Part shown: piece after piece, positions 47,650-59,904 of the stretch
How positions within the stretch are numbered: the stretch's first letter is position 1
Layout: each line of letters starts with the position of its first letter
Assembly: GCF_019925205.1 (NCBI RefSeq)
Contig: NC_083560.1
Coordinates: 38,548,270-38,612,269, forward strand
Direction of reading: 5' to 3'
Source of the DNA: Metopolophium dirhodum
Taxonomy: Eukaryota > Arthropoda > Insecta > Hemiptera > Aphididae
Length of the DNA stretch: 64,000 nucleotides
Notes under the pieces: generated by a model
The model's input: the letters and a program-made list of their open reading frames with translations, nothing else
Told to the model about the DNA's origin: nothing
Database searches by the model: none
Position numbers and translations under genes: made by a program

Positions 47650-48400
47650 ACATCTAGACGGACACCCAACCATGATGAACATTATTTTATTGATTATGTT
47701 GTTTTTATTTAGATTACAAAAATAATGTAATATAACAAAATTGAAGTTTATTTAAGAAATGTGATTTCTAAAATATTATTTGTTTACAACACTTACAACT
47801 AGATTGCTTAAAATATATTTTTAAATTTGCTTTATGTTGATTAATGTTTTCTCATAGTGCAAACAACTGAAAATGTGCATTTTCAAATTATTTTTATTTT
47901 ATTGAAATTAAATTCCAAATATTAATTGAATCAGGTACCATAAACTTATAAAATACAAAATGTAAGATTTTACAATATATTTTGGAATTAATAATTCAAC
48001 GGTAAAAGTTATGATTTAAATAAATTGTACTAATATATTTTTTATTTTACTTACTAAAGAAATCATATTATAAAAGCTATGACCAAGATATATGTAAAAA
48101 CCTATTAAGTTACCATGGTTACATAATAACTAATAATGGTTAAAATAATTCTACACTTTCACCAAGACTTATGGATATTTAGATGAAAATACACAAATTT
48201 CAAAAATATTAACAGTATTTAAATCAAAATAATTATGAATATAATATTATTATAAAATATTAACTTAAATAATTTGGATATAATAAATTAAAAATAATGA
48301 ACAAAAATAATTAATAACTAACAAATAAATTTAATATTTTCTTATTTTAAGTTTTAAGTTTATGTTACACATTATATTTAGATTTTAATTTTACAATACA
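47650..48400. other. AT-rich intergenic
   Basis: Nothing recognised. Confidence 0.5.
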
Positions 48401-51260
48401 TTTTACAACAAGTCAAGCATATTTAAATGCGTTAGAAAAATTCTTAAAAGTAATATATTATGCCAGAACTAGGAGAATACTAATCAGTATACTATGTTGA
48501 CATTCACATTTTGTTACCTAATAAAATTATTGATCAAGCAATGATTATAAAAACTCTGACAAAGATTCATGAATATTTTATGCCTCTGAACTTGCCTCAA
48601 TAAATAATAGAATGAACATTTATACAACCTTCATTAATACTAATTAATTGATTTAATAATAATAAATATTTACTTAAATATGAAGGATGTAAGGACTATA
48701 CTATATACTAACAAATACATTTTTTTTTTTGGTTTTGATTTTAAAATTTTTTTTGTATCTAATTTTTTATTACTTTAGTACTGTACACTTATGTAATTTA
48801 ATGTAACCTAAAAAAATTATTGATTAAGCGAAGATTATTATAACTATGACAAAGATTCATGCATATTTTATGATTCTGAACTTGCCTTAAAAATAAACAG
48901 AACATTATTACATAATTACAAAATATGTATTGGTATAAAATATTCACTTTAAGGATATAATAGCTGACAAAAATGAGCCAATATCATAAAAGCAAAAACC
49001 TTAAACATGTTTTATAAAAAATTTTTTTATGTAATCTACACATTTAATTGTATTACTTCACTGTACTCAAATCTAGTTATGTTACCACAATCATTGATGA
49101 TGCTATGATTATTAAAACTATGACAACGATTCAAGCATATTTAAATGCATTTGAACTAGTCTTAAAAGTAATATATGACAGAACTTAGTGAGTACTATTC
49201 AGTATACTAAGCTATATTATAATTATATTTATATTTAATTGTTAGCACTTTAGTATTGTTCACCAATATAATATAATGTTACCTCCAAAATTAATTGATT
49301 AACTTAAGATTATTAAAACAATGACAAAAGCTTATGCATATGTTATGCCTTTGAGCTTGTCTGAATATATAATATAAAAAATATATGCCTTCATGAATAC
49401 TAATGAAATTTTATGTTACATCTTAAAATTATTTATTAAGCTTAGATTAATATAACTATGACAAAGATTCATGCATATTTTATGCCTCTAAACTTGTCTT
49501 AATTAATAATAGATATCATGTATACAACCTTCATGAAAACTAATGAATTAATTTAAAAATAATAATAAATATTTATTTAAATATCAAGTATGTAAGAACT
49601 ATAATAAGATTATTAATAATAATTATTATTATTAATCTATTACCAGATACTAATAAATATAGTTTTTTTTTTTATTTTAATTTTTATATTACTATAAATT
49701 AACTTTTTAGTACTATACTACTGTACACTAATGAAATCTTATGGTACATCTTAAAATTATTTATTAAGCTTAGATTAATATAACTATGACAAAGATTCAT
49801 GCATATTTTATGCCTCTAAACTTGTCTTAATTAATAATAGATATCATGTATACAACCTTCATGAAAACTAATGAATTAATTTAAAAATAATAATAAATAT
49901 TTATTTAAATATCAAGTATGTAAGCACTAAAATAAGATTATTAATAATAATTATTATTATTAATCTATTACTAGATACTAATAAATATAGTTTTTTTTTT
50001 TATTTTAATTTTTATATTACTATAAATTAACTTTTTAGTACTATACTACTGTACACTAATGAAATCTTATGGTACATCTTAAAATTATTTATTAAGCTTA
50101 GATTAATATAACTATGACAAAGATTCATGCATATTTTATGCCTCTAAACTTGTCTTAATTAATAATAGATATCATGTGTACAACCTTCATGAATACTAAT
50201 GAATTCATTTAATACTACTAAAATTTTTTTTTTATTATTTTTACTAATTATTTAATTTTAGTAGTTTACAACTGAACGCAAACATAATGATATCGCGTAC
50301 AATAATTGATTTAAATTATGACATTGATTAATTTAGGGATATTTATATGCGTTTGAAGTATTGTTCAAAGTATTTGTAATCAGAGCAGAAGAATACTTTT
50401 CTATGTCATAAGATAAGCTAACCATAAAGGAAATAATAAACGAAAATTAAGGACTACAAGACATATTATATAATATTTTATATATTACTACAAATTTAAA
50501 GTTTACTACTTTTACCTCTGTACGAAAACATGTTTTAATGTTACCTCCTGCAGTTATTTATTAAGCTTAGATGATGAGACTATGGCAATGATTCAGGCAT
50601 ATTTATAAAACCTTGAACTTGTCTTAAAATTAATCCGAATATTAGCTCATCATCGTGAACTAATTGTTAGTATTAAATATTTACTTTACGAATATAATAG
50701 CTTACAAATAATGAACAAAGTATACTACCAAGAAAAACTAAATCATAATTGTTTTTTAACTGCATATGATAATATTTACAAATTTAGTTTAAAATAACAA
50801 AATATATTATTAATTAAGATAAGATTATTTAAGCTATGACAAAGATTTGAGCATATTTATATGCCTCTAATCTTGTCTTAAAAGTAATTGCAGTGAACGT
50901 GTGAAAAAATAGTCTTCAGTATAGTAACTTATCTTTTACACTTTCTTAAAAGCAATTCAAATATTTCTACTCATAACTATAATATAATTATTAGTATTAA
51001 TTGAATAATTTTAAATTAAAACTAAAAATAAATAAATAATTACTTTTAAAACTGAGAATTATAGACAGCTATTATATACTTTTTTATATAACTTTTATTG
51101 ATTTTATAACTTATAAAATGTAATTTTATTTTATATAAACATTACATTTTTAAAAGATGCAAATTCAGTTGTCTTAATTTGGATTCAACAAAAACTATAA
51201 AACCATGACAACAATGAATGCATATTATTTATATATCTGTAAATGGCCATTAATTTGATT
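48400..51260. repeat. Satellite-like repeat block, copy set 2
   Basis: At least a dozen copies of the core 'atgacaaagattcatgcata' then 'ttttatgcctctaaacttgt' are spread over 2.9 kb (near 48420, 48560, 48850, 49125, 49325, 49460, 49790, 50120, 50320, 50590, 50840, 51210). Spacing varies from about 140 to 370 bases, and outer copies are more diverged than central ones. This is the reverse orientation of the block at 0.9-2.2 kb. No coding frame of note. Confidence 0.85.
49403..50240. repeat. Near-identical 328-bp tandem units
   Basis: The unit beginning 'atgaaat(t/c)ttatg(t/g)tacatc' starts at 49403, 49731 and 50059, so the period is exactly 328 bases. The first two units are almost identical over their whole length and the third is identical for about 140 bases before it diverges. 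This marks recent unequal exchange in the centre of the block. Confidence 0.9.
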
Positions 51261-51717
51261 TTGACTGGAAATTGAATATTTGTATTACTTAGATTCATGG
51301 TTGAAATATATTAGAAGATCATGAATATCAAACAATAAATTACTTTTATATAAGTAGAAACTAACTACTCTTAGCAATTAATTTTAACATTATTGCATTA
51401 TTTCATTATTTGATTTAAATATTACAATCAGTCATTGTATAATTTAAGTAAGTCATTAAATTGAATTGCTTTTTGTATTCCAAAATCTATCAAACTTTTT
51501 TAATCTCGTTTTTAAATGTACTCCTTTTTTTAATAATTTATAAAAAAAAAAAATAGTGGTCTAATTTCTAATATTTTAATAAATAATACGGTCTCCTAAT
51601 TGATGCTACTTAAAAGTTATTAAAAAAAAAACTTAATGAAAAATTATTTTTAAATTATGAAACTGGAACTTATAAGTATTAAATTGATAACTTACTTTTA
51701 AATAAGTTGTATAAATT
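51261..51717. other. AT-rich 3' flank of the zinc-finger gene
   Basis: No gene; probably includes the 3' untranslated region of the minus-strand gene that ends at 51718. AATAAA-type signals are too frequent here to pick one. Confidence 0.4.
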
Positions 51718-54013
51718 TTAATCTTTGTTTTGTGTATCCCCACTGTTATTAGGGTTATCGTTATGAATTGCCGCTAACATTGATTCTATGTTCAAATATT
51801 CCGTTTTGTTTTCCACATTTGCATTGTCTTCATCAACTTCTATCTCAACACTGTCTGGTGTTTCTCGGTCAGTTACTTCCTGTTCAGGCAAGGCTGTATC
51901 TTTTTCAACTGAGTTTTTTTGTGCATGCTCAGGTTTTTTTTTCGATTTGACTACTGTTACAGTCTTATCTTCTTGAGAGATTTCAGTTTCTTCTCCTTTG
52001 CCTGCATTTTCTGTTCCTTCTTCTTGTTCAACATTTGCAGATCCTTCAGTGGGGATATTGTCATTCAATATCATATCCGTGTCGACAGTGCCTTTATTGT
52101 TATCCTGTTCTGGGTCTACGTCCAGAGGCGCTTCAGCTTGCTGATTATTTTCTTGAGTCTTGGATGGTTCCAGTTTCATAACATTGGTTGTAATCGGACG
52201 AAAATCTTCTGTTTCTGTTTCCTAAAATAAAACAAAATAATTAGGTCAAAAATATTTGTTAAAATATTTGATTTTTCATTTACTCCATTTGAGGTTGATG
52301 GAGTGGTCTGATTATGGTCTTTCCAAATGTGATCAAGGCAATTATTTCGACTATCAAATGATTTAGAACATACTTGACATCTAAAAATTTGTTTCTTCTG
52401 TTGTGGTACCTAAATTAAATATTTCATATAATTAAAATTATATATATTAAGAGATCAAATCAAAATTGTGTCTCATATTATTAACTGCATTTATAATAAT
52501 AGTAAATGAGTTACATAAAATTTATATTGAAAGAAATTCTTTTACAATTAAGAGGACATCAACACATTTTTTTTCACCCTCACCCACAAGCAACATAACA
52601 AATTTTATGTTAACAATAATGATCATTATCATATTAATAACTAAAATTAGAGTGAAATTATCACATACAAAATTTGAAGGTAAGATTATTATTTAGGGTT
52701 TTTATTATTATTTACATTTTAGAGTAAGTTATGATTATTTTAAGTTGTACTTAAATTTACTTTTTTAAAATACTCACAGCTAGTTTTAAAATTAAAATTT
52801 AATAAAAAACCTATGAAATGCACTTGATAAGAATCTTACCTTCAAATATTATAAGAGGTCATTTTGCTCTAATTTTAGAAATTAATTTGATTATGATAAT
52901 TATTTTGAACGTAAAATTTGTTATATTGTGGATTGGTCTGGAAGAAAAAAAAAATACGCTGACATACTCTTAAAAGTCAATAAATAAAAACATTAATACT
53001 TTAATAATATGTTTTTAAATAATGTTCGTATGGAAAAAAATTGGATATTTATAATGAAAATTTGCCTTTGTAACACGGTAACGTAGTTATGATGCATAAT
53101 CCAATTTAGTGTAGTTAACAGCATTAACATATATGATAATTGAAAATAGTGAAAAAGTGAAAACGTAGTACTGATAAATGTGTTAACTAAATTAAAACAT
53201 GTACTACAAAAATATTTATTAATATAGTAAAAGATCATATATTTTTTCTAATTCTTACCGGAGTTAATGCTTTAGCCATTGCTTGATTAAATATAGGTTT
53301 TTCAGGCTCCTTTTTGTTCGTATGAGTGCCCATGTGGAATCTAAAATTAAAGTATTAATAATAACTTTAAAATAATATTAAATAATGTACATACTGAACA
53401 TGACCAAGCACTTTCGATTGGAATGTACAAAAGCCACATTTGTATATTTTCGTTTTTTTAGCGCTTTCTTGTTGTGTTGCTGGTAGTTGTTGTTGATGTT
53501 TCTGATGCTGCTGTTGTGTTTTTAACGATTTTAATGGAGTTTGGACTGGAGTAACTACGGCAGCAGTAGTCAGACCACTAGGTACTGTATGCTGATCTTT
53601 TTCTATTTGTTTCTCTGCCTTTGAGTATCCATTGTCAATCTAAGTAAAAGTTAATAGTTATTTTTTTATACAACAACCTAATAACATGTACCTTGTTTCT
53701 AATGAAGTTCTATCCTTACCTCAACACCCTTAAAAACCTGATCAGGAGGCAATATTCCATATTTCTTTTGTATATATGACAACATTGCATTTTTAACAAG
53801 TTTCAGATCATTTTCCAACTTGTCCATATGAGTCAAAAGTGATGTACAATTCTTGCACATGTGATCCGCAGGAGTGACAATAACCACAACTTCATCTCCA
53901 ATAAGCTGAGCAATTTTTTCTGGGTATGATACATAGCTATGTGGTGTAATGCTTGAACACACCCGTGTACGTTCACCGTACAATTTTCTATCACAAAGAA
54001 AACAGACACTCAT
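51718..54013 (-). CDS. ZAD-like and C2H2 zinc-finger protein, five exons, intact
   Basis: Minus-strand exons 54013-53720, 53639-53395, 53340-53259, 52409-52284, 52221-51718 join in frame to 416 codons plus stop, all with GT/AG borders. Residues 1-98 hold a ZAD-like zinc module (CFLC at 4-7, CKNC at 53-56) followed by a helical part; such N-terminal modules mediate dimerisation in insect zinc-finger proteins. A Gln/His-rich linker (about 138-153) leads to C2H2 finger 1 (C166, C169, H182, H186; C-x2-C-x12-H-x3-H, spanning an intron) and finger 2 (C218, C221, H234, H239; C-x2-C-x12-H-x4-H). The last exon is an acidic, Glu/Asn/Thr-rich tail of about 167 residues. Likely a nuclear DNA-binding or chromatin protein; the specific gene is not recognised. 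ATG 54013 is chosen because CFLC follows at once and splicing is in phase. A broken copy of the 5' part lies at 10.2-13.2 kb. Confidence 0.85.
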
Positions 54014-54324
54014 CGTATCTAGAAAAAAAATTTAATTTTCTAAGTTATATATGATTACTAATTTTACTATAGTTAATAGAATATTAAGAATATTATTAGA
54101 AATATAATATACATTAAAAATTTTACTTCATAATACTATAATAGTTATTTACCGACAATGTAATACTATCTAAATCAAATATCATAGTTAAGTACAAACC
54201 AATATCAATTAGATACCTACTTGAGTATGAGAAGGTTGTGTTACAAATATAAAATTGAAATCTAAATATTAACCCAAGATAGCACATACCTAAAATATTC
54301 ACAAGAATACACGGACGCAGTGTT

Positions 54325-56130
54325 TCTTTAAAACATTTAAAGCAAAATTAAGTTTGATACTACCTATTTAATAATAAAATTTAATTTATATTGTCATATC
54401 TTAATAATAGAGCACAAATTTGTATGCACAGAAGAATATCGCAATATGTCTTAGATGCCTAGGTGTAATATGCAATTCATGAAAATATGAGGAAAATTAA
54501 ACTATACAACTACCTACATTGCTTTTTTTTAAGTATTAATTTATATAAATATACATTATAAATAATAATATTACAAGTGAGGAGGGAAGTAATCAGTTGA
54601 TGAATTGGTCTATTAAATCAATTAGTTTAGTAGGTCACCTGTTTTAGATTCAGAGTGTTGAGTTGTCAGGTAATGTATATGAATAAAGTAAGAGAATGGT
54701 GTGGGATTCTGGAGTGTAGGTAGTGTTATAATTGACTATGGTTAGGTGGTTTAATTTCTATTTTAAAGGCTTTGTGTAAATTCATTTATGATGTACCAGG
54801 GAACTTGAGGCTAAAATAATTTATAAATATAAAATTTTTGACATAACATCATATAGAAGGCTAGGATATTTGAAAATAAAATTCAAATTTAATTAGGTAT
54901 TTTAATTATTATGAATTTTGATTTAAAAAGTTTTAAACGAGGTTATAAATAGGTAATTGATAATTAGTAGTTATTACCTGCTATACCACAAATAGTACAT
55001 ATATTACATCAAGGGTCGGCAGCCCATCGCACGCATGTGGCCCTCATTATAAATATATGTAGCCCACGTATAAATAATTTATAACTTGTATAAGAATCAT
55101 GAACTGAGGTGGTATGGCCTGAAAACTGCGGATTAAAATGTTGACATTTCAAACACTGACATTTGTTGTCCCTATCTCCCATGTGTTTAATATAACAAAT
55201 TAAATGCCAGACAGAACACATTTAGCTTAAAAATTAGAGTAAATTTAATTGACCTGTTATAAAATTTAAATTTTATATTATTATCTAGGCAATCTTAACG
55301 ACTTTTTAATATATTTTAATTTTAAAGCGAGTTATGACTAATTTAAGATGTACAAACAATTTACAAATTTAAAATACTTATAACTTGCTTTAAAATTAAA
55401 ATTTAATATAAAAAACCCGTACATGTGAAAGATGGAGACAACATATGCGGGCACAATGTCTTCTTAATCAAACATAATTCTAAAAACTTGGTCTTTTAGA
55501 CCAATGAGCATGTGTTCTAGGGTAAAAATTTATTAGTGATGAATTATTGAAAATTGTCAAATGCCTTAGAATTTTGAGAAATTCCAGTTCAAATTTAGAT
55601 TGAAATTAATTACTAGGTACTTGAATCTACTACTGATTCAAACATTTAAGGCAAAATTAAGTTTGATACTATTTAAATATAAATTTTAATTTATATTAAC
55701 ATTTCTTATTAATAGATCACAAATTTGGATGTACAGAAGAATATCGCAATATGTTTTAGATGCCTAGGTTTATTAACTTCAATGCTAATATTAAATCAAC
55801 TTAATATGTTACATAATTTAGGTTAAATAACAGCTGAAAACTGCGGATTAAAATGTTATTTAAATGTAGATACCTTGATAAATTAATTAACCCAATAAAC
55901 TCTACATAGGTATTATTAAAATAATTTTAAACCATTATCAACATAATATGATAACTAAGAAGTTATAGGTATACTATAATTATTAATGTTGATAAATATA
56001 TAGGTAGTTCAAAATAACTTCATAAATACCTAAGATAGTTTATTTAGATAGTTAACTTCAGTGCTTATTTTAAATCAACTTAGAATGTTACATAATTAAG
56101 GTTGAATTACAGTTGAAATTCTTAAAAAAA
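54325..56130. repeat. Local direct repeats upstream of the zinc-finger gene
   Basis: 'gcaaaattaagtttgatact' to 'gaatatcgcaatatgt.ttag' and 'atgcctaggt' occurs at 54339-54472 and again at 55641-55770. 'ctgaaaactgcggattaaaa' occurs near 55120 and 55838. 'aatcaacttaatatgttaca' type phrases occur near 55794 and 56074. Old tandem or nested element copies; no coding capacity. The minus frame 55009-55221 lies in this non-coding repeat. Confidence 0.7.
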
Positions 56131-57560
56131 AAAAAACTATTTGGAATTGAAAGTGATACGCTGTAAATGGCACGTTGTGTATCATTTATATGTTATTTTT
56201 CCAGTGGCCCGTTACAGATCCATCCCGCCGGCCTAAAAATTGATAAGCGTTCTATGCGTAAAATTATATTTTTAAATAAACCATCGGATACTTTCGCCCT
56301 GTAATAATCAAAAGTTTGAAATTCTCTTGCAAAGACTGTATGTACTTTGTATAGATTATAATAACAGACATTAAGTTATAAACATATAGTCTGTTTGACT
56401 GTGTAACATCCAAAATTATTTTACACAATCTTGTTTTTATATTGATTATTATTAAGCTGTCAGCTGTATAACCAATTAAGTATATTCTAATAATGCATTT
56501 TATTATTTTAATATATTTTAGTACAGAGGATCTTTACGTTCAACAAATACATACAAATAATTTAACTACTCTGTTGGATTTTAAAATTGATAAAAGTATT
56601 TAAGTACCTACAGTTATTAATTTTAATATAAATATTTAATTTAAAATTATAAGACATTTTTCAAATTACTGTGTTAAATGTTAGCTTTTAAAAAAGGTAG
56701 GTACAATTTTCTAAGTTTATATGAAAAAAAAAGTACCTAACTAATTTTTAACTAATTTTTGTTATGTAGGTACTTTTATTTTTTAATTAACATGTAACTT
56801 TTAGAGGTGAAAGAAAAAAATAAAGGTAAATCTTAACATTTAACTTACATTTTTCTATTTTAACTTAACTTAATGAGTTAAAAAAAAATAGTTAACTTGC
56901 CACAACTTGAATATTATACATATAGTTATAGAATATTAAACCTTCATAATTATATTAGTGAAAACAAGGTATGTAGGTACTTGTATTACTATTTACCTAT
57001 TTTAATATTATATTATAAGACATAATATTATAGGATCCCAAACACTTATAAATTTGTCTCGGTAATAAATGTGCATTTTTATCTAATATTAAAAAAATTT
57101 TACTTTTATTTAGTAAGTATAAAACAAGACAATATTATAAAATATGTTGAGCGTATAAACGTTGTCCTACATTTATTGATTATTTATTTTTGGGGTTATT
57201 TCCACCATTGTACACTAATTAGGTACCGACATACTTTTTATGAGTAGTGATTAGTTATTACAAAATACGTTGTACCTAGTTTCAACACAAGCGACGAGAC
57301 AATAAATCACAACTATTTACTATTGATTTATTTGTTTTATTTAACATGTAAGTACCTGCCTATATAGTTTAGTTTTGGCGGAGAGCCATTGACCATGCCG
57401 TGTGTATATAAACAAACAATTAACTATACATACTTGTACAAATTGCTTTTCCGTCAGTCTTATAATCGATGATGTTTCAGTATTGGCAGTTAGTTCAGTC
57501 TTATCGGGTGGCCCATATTATGTGTACCAATCGAAATAGATTTAAAAATATGTATTATAG
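56131..57560. other. AT-rich intergenic with many TAGGTAC words
   Basis: No gene seen. 57330-57700 is the distal part of the segmental duplication. Confidence 0.5.
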
Positions 57561-57799
57561 GTACGATCACAATTTAGGCGCTAACAAACGAAAAGTGACA
57601 ACAAAACACGACGATCGGAAGCCATGAATAAGCCGTAATAAAATAAAGTAGCTAACAGTTTGTGGGCCACACCATACCGTATAAATTTTCTCAAACGTCG
57701 TAACGTTCATGGCAAAATAGATAGGTATGTCAGCAACAATACGAGACGTAGTAAGGTTAGCGCCTCTCACCCTTCTCAACAATAGTCGTAGTTTGCCTC

Positions 57800-58020
57800 A
57801 TTTCATTGGCTGTTAAATTTATTATCAAACAATGGCGAACCTGTGCTGCTAATTGACGAGGTGTGGAGTGGTCGGCGAAGACGATGCGCATCAACAAGTT
57901 GCTGACCATAGGCGTGCGCAGACATTTGTGGCAGGGTGCGTATTTTGCAAATGTGGGTACACTCAGAACCGGGTTGCTCTGATTGGTCCAATTTGAATTC
58001 CCGCTATTTTCTTATCACTT
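57800..58020. promoter_or_regulatory. GC-rich promoter-like region with paired CCAAT boxes
   Basis: A less AT-rich block contains ATTGG (57982-57986) and CCAAT (57988-57992) back to back and TTCCCGC (57998-58004), which fits the E2F consensus TTSSCGC. It could drive the zinc-finger gene leftward (through long 5' non-coding exons) or the MULE-derived gene rightward. The two minus frames at 57567-57991 have no recognisable protein. Inferred from motifs only. Confidence 0.35.
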
Positions 58021-59904
58021 CATTTAAAATATGTTTATTTATCATAATATTATATCCTATCATTTCGTTATCATATCAAAATAATATTAAATATTTAATT
58101 ATTTAAATCAATTAATTTAATTTAGTTAATTATATTCTTTACATATATTTGGCATACATTATTTTCATTATTTACTAATGCTTAATATGTTAAACAATAT
58201 AAACTCAGCATACAGATTATACTCAACTTAACAATATATAAAAATCTCATTGCTTACTAATTAATATGGTAAATATATATTATTATTTTTTATTTGTATT
58301 GGCTACAACTGACTATTTGTATTTATATTGCATTAATAATATCTTTATAAATTATTAAATAGGAGGTTTTTTTAAAATCACTAATTAAGTACTTCGAAGA
58401 CTTAAATAGCGGTTTGATTTTAGATAAATTAACCGAACATGTTTTAACACTTTGAACTGCTATGGAAAGTTAAGATGATTCTCAACTATTTATTAAACAA
58501 TTTGGAAATTTTGATGATAGCAACTGGATAATTGGTAATAGGATCAATAAGGGAAATAATTGTCGGTCAGTATATTTTTGTTAATCGATTAATACTTAAA
58601 GTCTAGAGCATGCTATTGTAAACAAACTAAAATCTTGTAATTTAAATATGTTTAAATATTAATAATTTGTATTAATTTTTTACATTTACATTTTATATTA
58701 CACACCACCATATTACTACCTAATTCTTAAGAACAAATCATAATTTACAATCACACTTTGACTTAGACAAAATAATAATTTAAACTCTCAAAATATATAG
58801 GTAGTATAGTTGCCATAGGTTTCTTAAAAAATACTATACATAAAAACATTTATACAAATAGCAGGTACCTATTAAAATAATTAAAGTAGACCTGCATTGA
58901 TATTAAATTAATTTTATTTATTAATTTTATTTCACATGAATTTAAAATATTTATACATTATACTCATACATCTTATTGTATAATAACTTAGATACATTTA
59001 AAGTTATTTGTTATTTGTTCTGTTTAAGGTTTATAATGCACAAAAAAATGGCTATGCAGTTATAGCTCACACAGAAAAACCTCAAACAGCAAAAAAAATC
59101 AGAACTGTGAAGGATTTATTGATATCTTAATAAAAATGGTTACAAAGGGTTCAAAAAAAAAAAATGATGAATATTTAAAAAGAGACCCTGCTTAATACTA
59201 TCATCAAAATAAATCCTTTCCATAAGAATAACTGTGCCAGTGCCGATGCACTAAAACGTTTATTTATTGACCCAGAAGTGAAAGCTATTTTTTGGCAGTA
59301 CTTTGCTGATGGACTTTCCCCTTGCCAAGCAATAAAACAAAATATATCAAGACTTCAAACACTACCAAATTACATTGTTAAATTAGCAAATGGTGCACTA
59401 AATCCCAGACCTTGGACAGTGTATAGGCTGTGGCATAATTATTTAACAGAAAATTATGGTACTATAAAAGATCCCTTTGATAGACTGGAAGAAAAAATCC
59501 CAGAATATCTTAAACAAGGTTTTTAATTATTTGTATATGATATTTTTATATGTACATCTACATACATGTCACCCTATTTAGTATTACCACAGAGTTTACA
59601 TATTTAGATTATATAATTTTAAATTGTATTTGCAGGTGTAATTGTTAAAATAAACGAAAACCACTCCTTGGGTAGTTCTAATTGTTACATATTTAAACCA
59701 AAGAGCCCAAAAATTACAGAGCAGCTCTGAAATAATTTTTCTCGATTCAAGCTCAAGCTGTGATGTTTCGATGGCCTCAGTTACTGTAATCTTAACTTCA
59801 ACTAAAGGTGGTGCTGTACCAATTGGTATTTTGGTGCACAGGCAACAAACTAGTATTATCAAACAAGTAGATCATTTTCCTAATTGCTTTGGAGGATTAG
59901 AGGT

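Larger units (their letters stand above)
53462..57740 (-). repeat. Partner copy of the segmental duplication
   Basis: Exon 2, the 5' flank (54010-54320) and a distal flank (about 57335-57705) match the copy at 10.2-13.2 kb. Between the second and third matching blocks this locus has about 2.8 kb of repeat sequence that the other copy lacks. Confidence 0.85.

Noticed and set aside
48400..51260. CRISPR array
   Set aside because: The repeated core is about 45 bases with spacers of 100-330 AT-rich bases that are themselves related, in eukaryotic sequence; this is satellite-like, not CRISPR.
51768..52230. Plus-strand frames opposite the last exon of the zinc-finger gene
   Set aside because: Antisense shadows of the acidic coding exon (Glu/Asp codons read as Phe/Ser/Leu).
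57567..57991. Two minus-strand frames (71 and 62 codons) as 5' exons of the zinc-finger gene
   Set aside because: The first lies in the segmental duplicate flank where the other copy has no matching open frame, and neither has splice-compatible continuity with the intact gene's ATG exon.
59596..59862. Minus-strand 88-codon frame
   Set aside because: Antisense to the MULE core exon, whose plus-strand reading has the recognisable transposase motifs.
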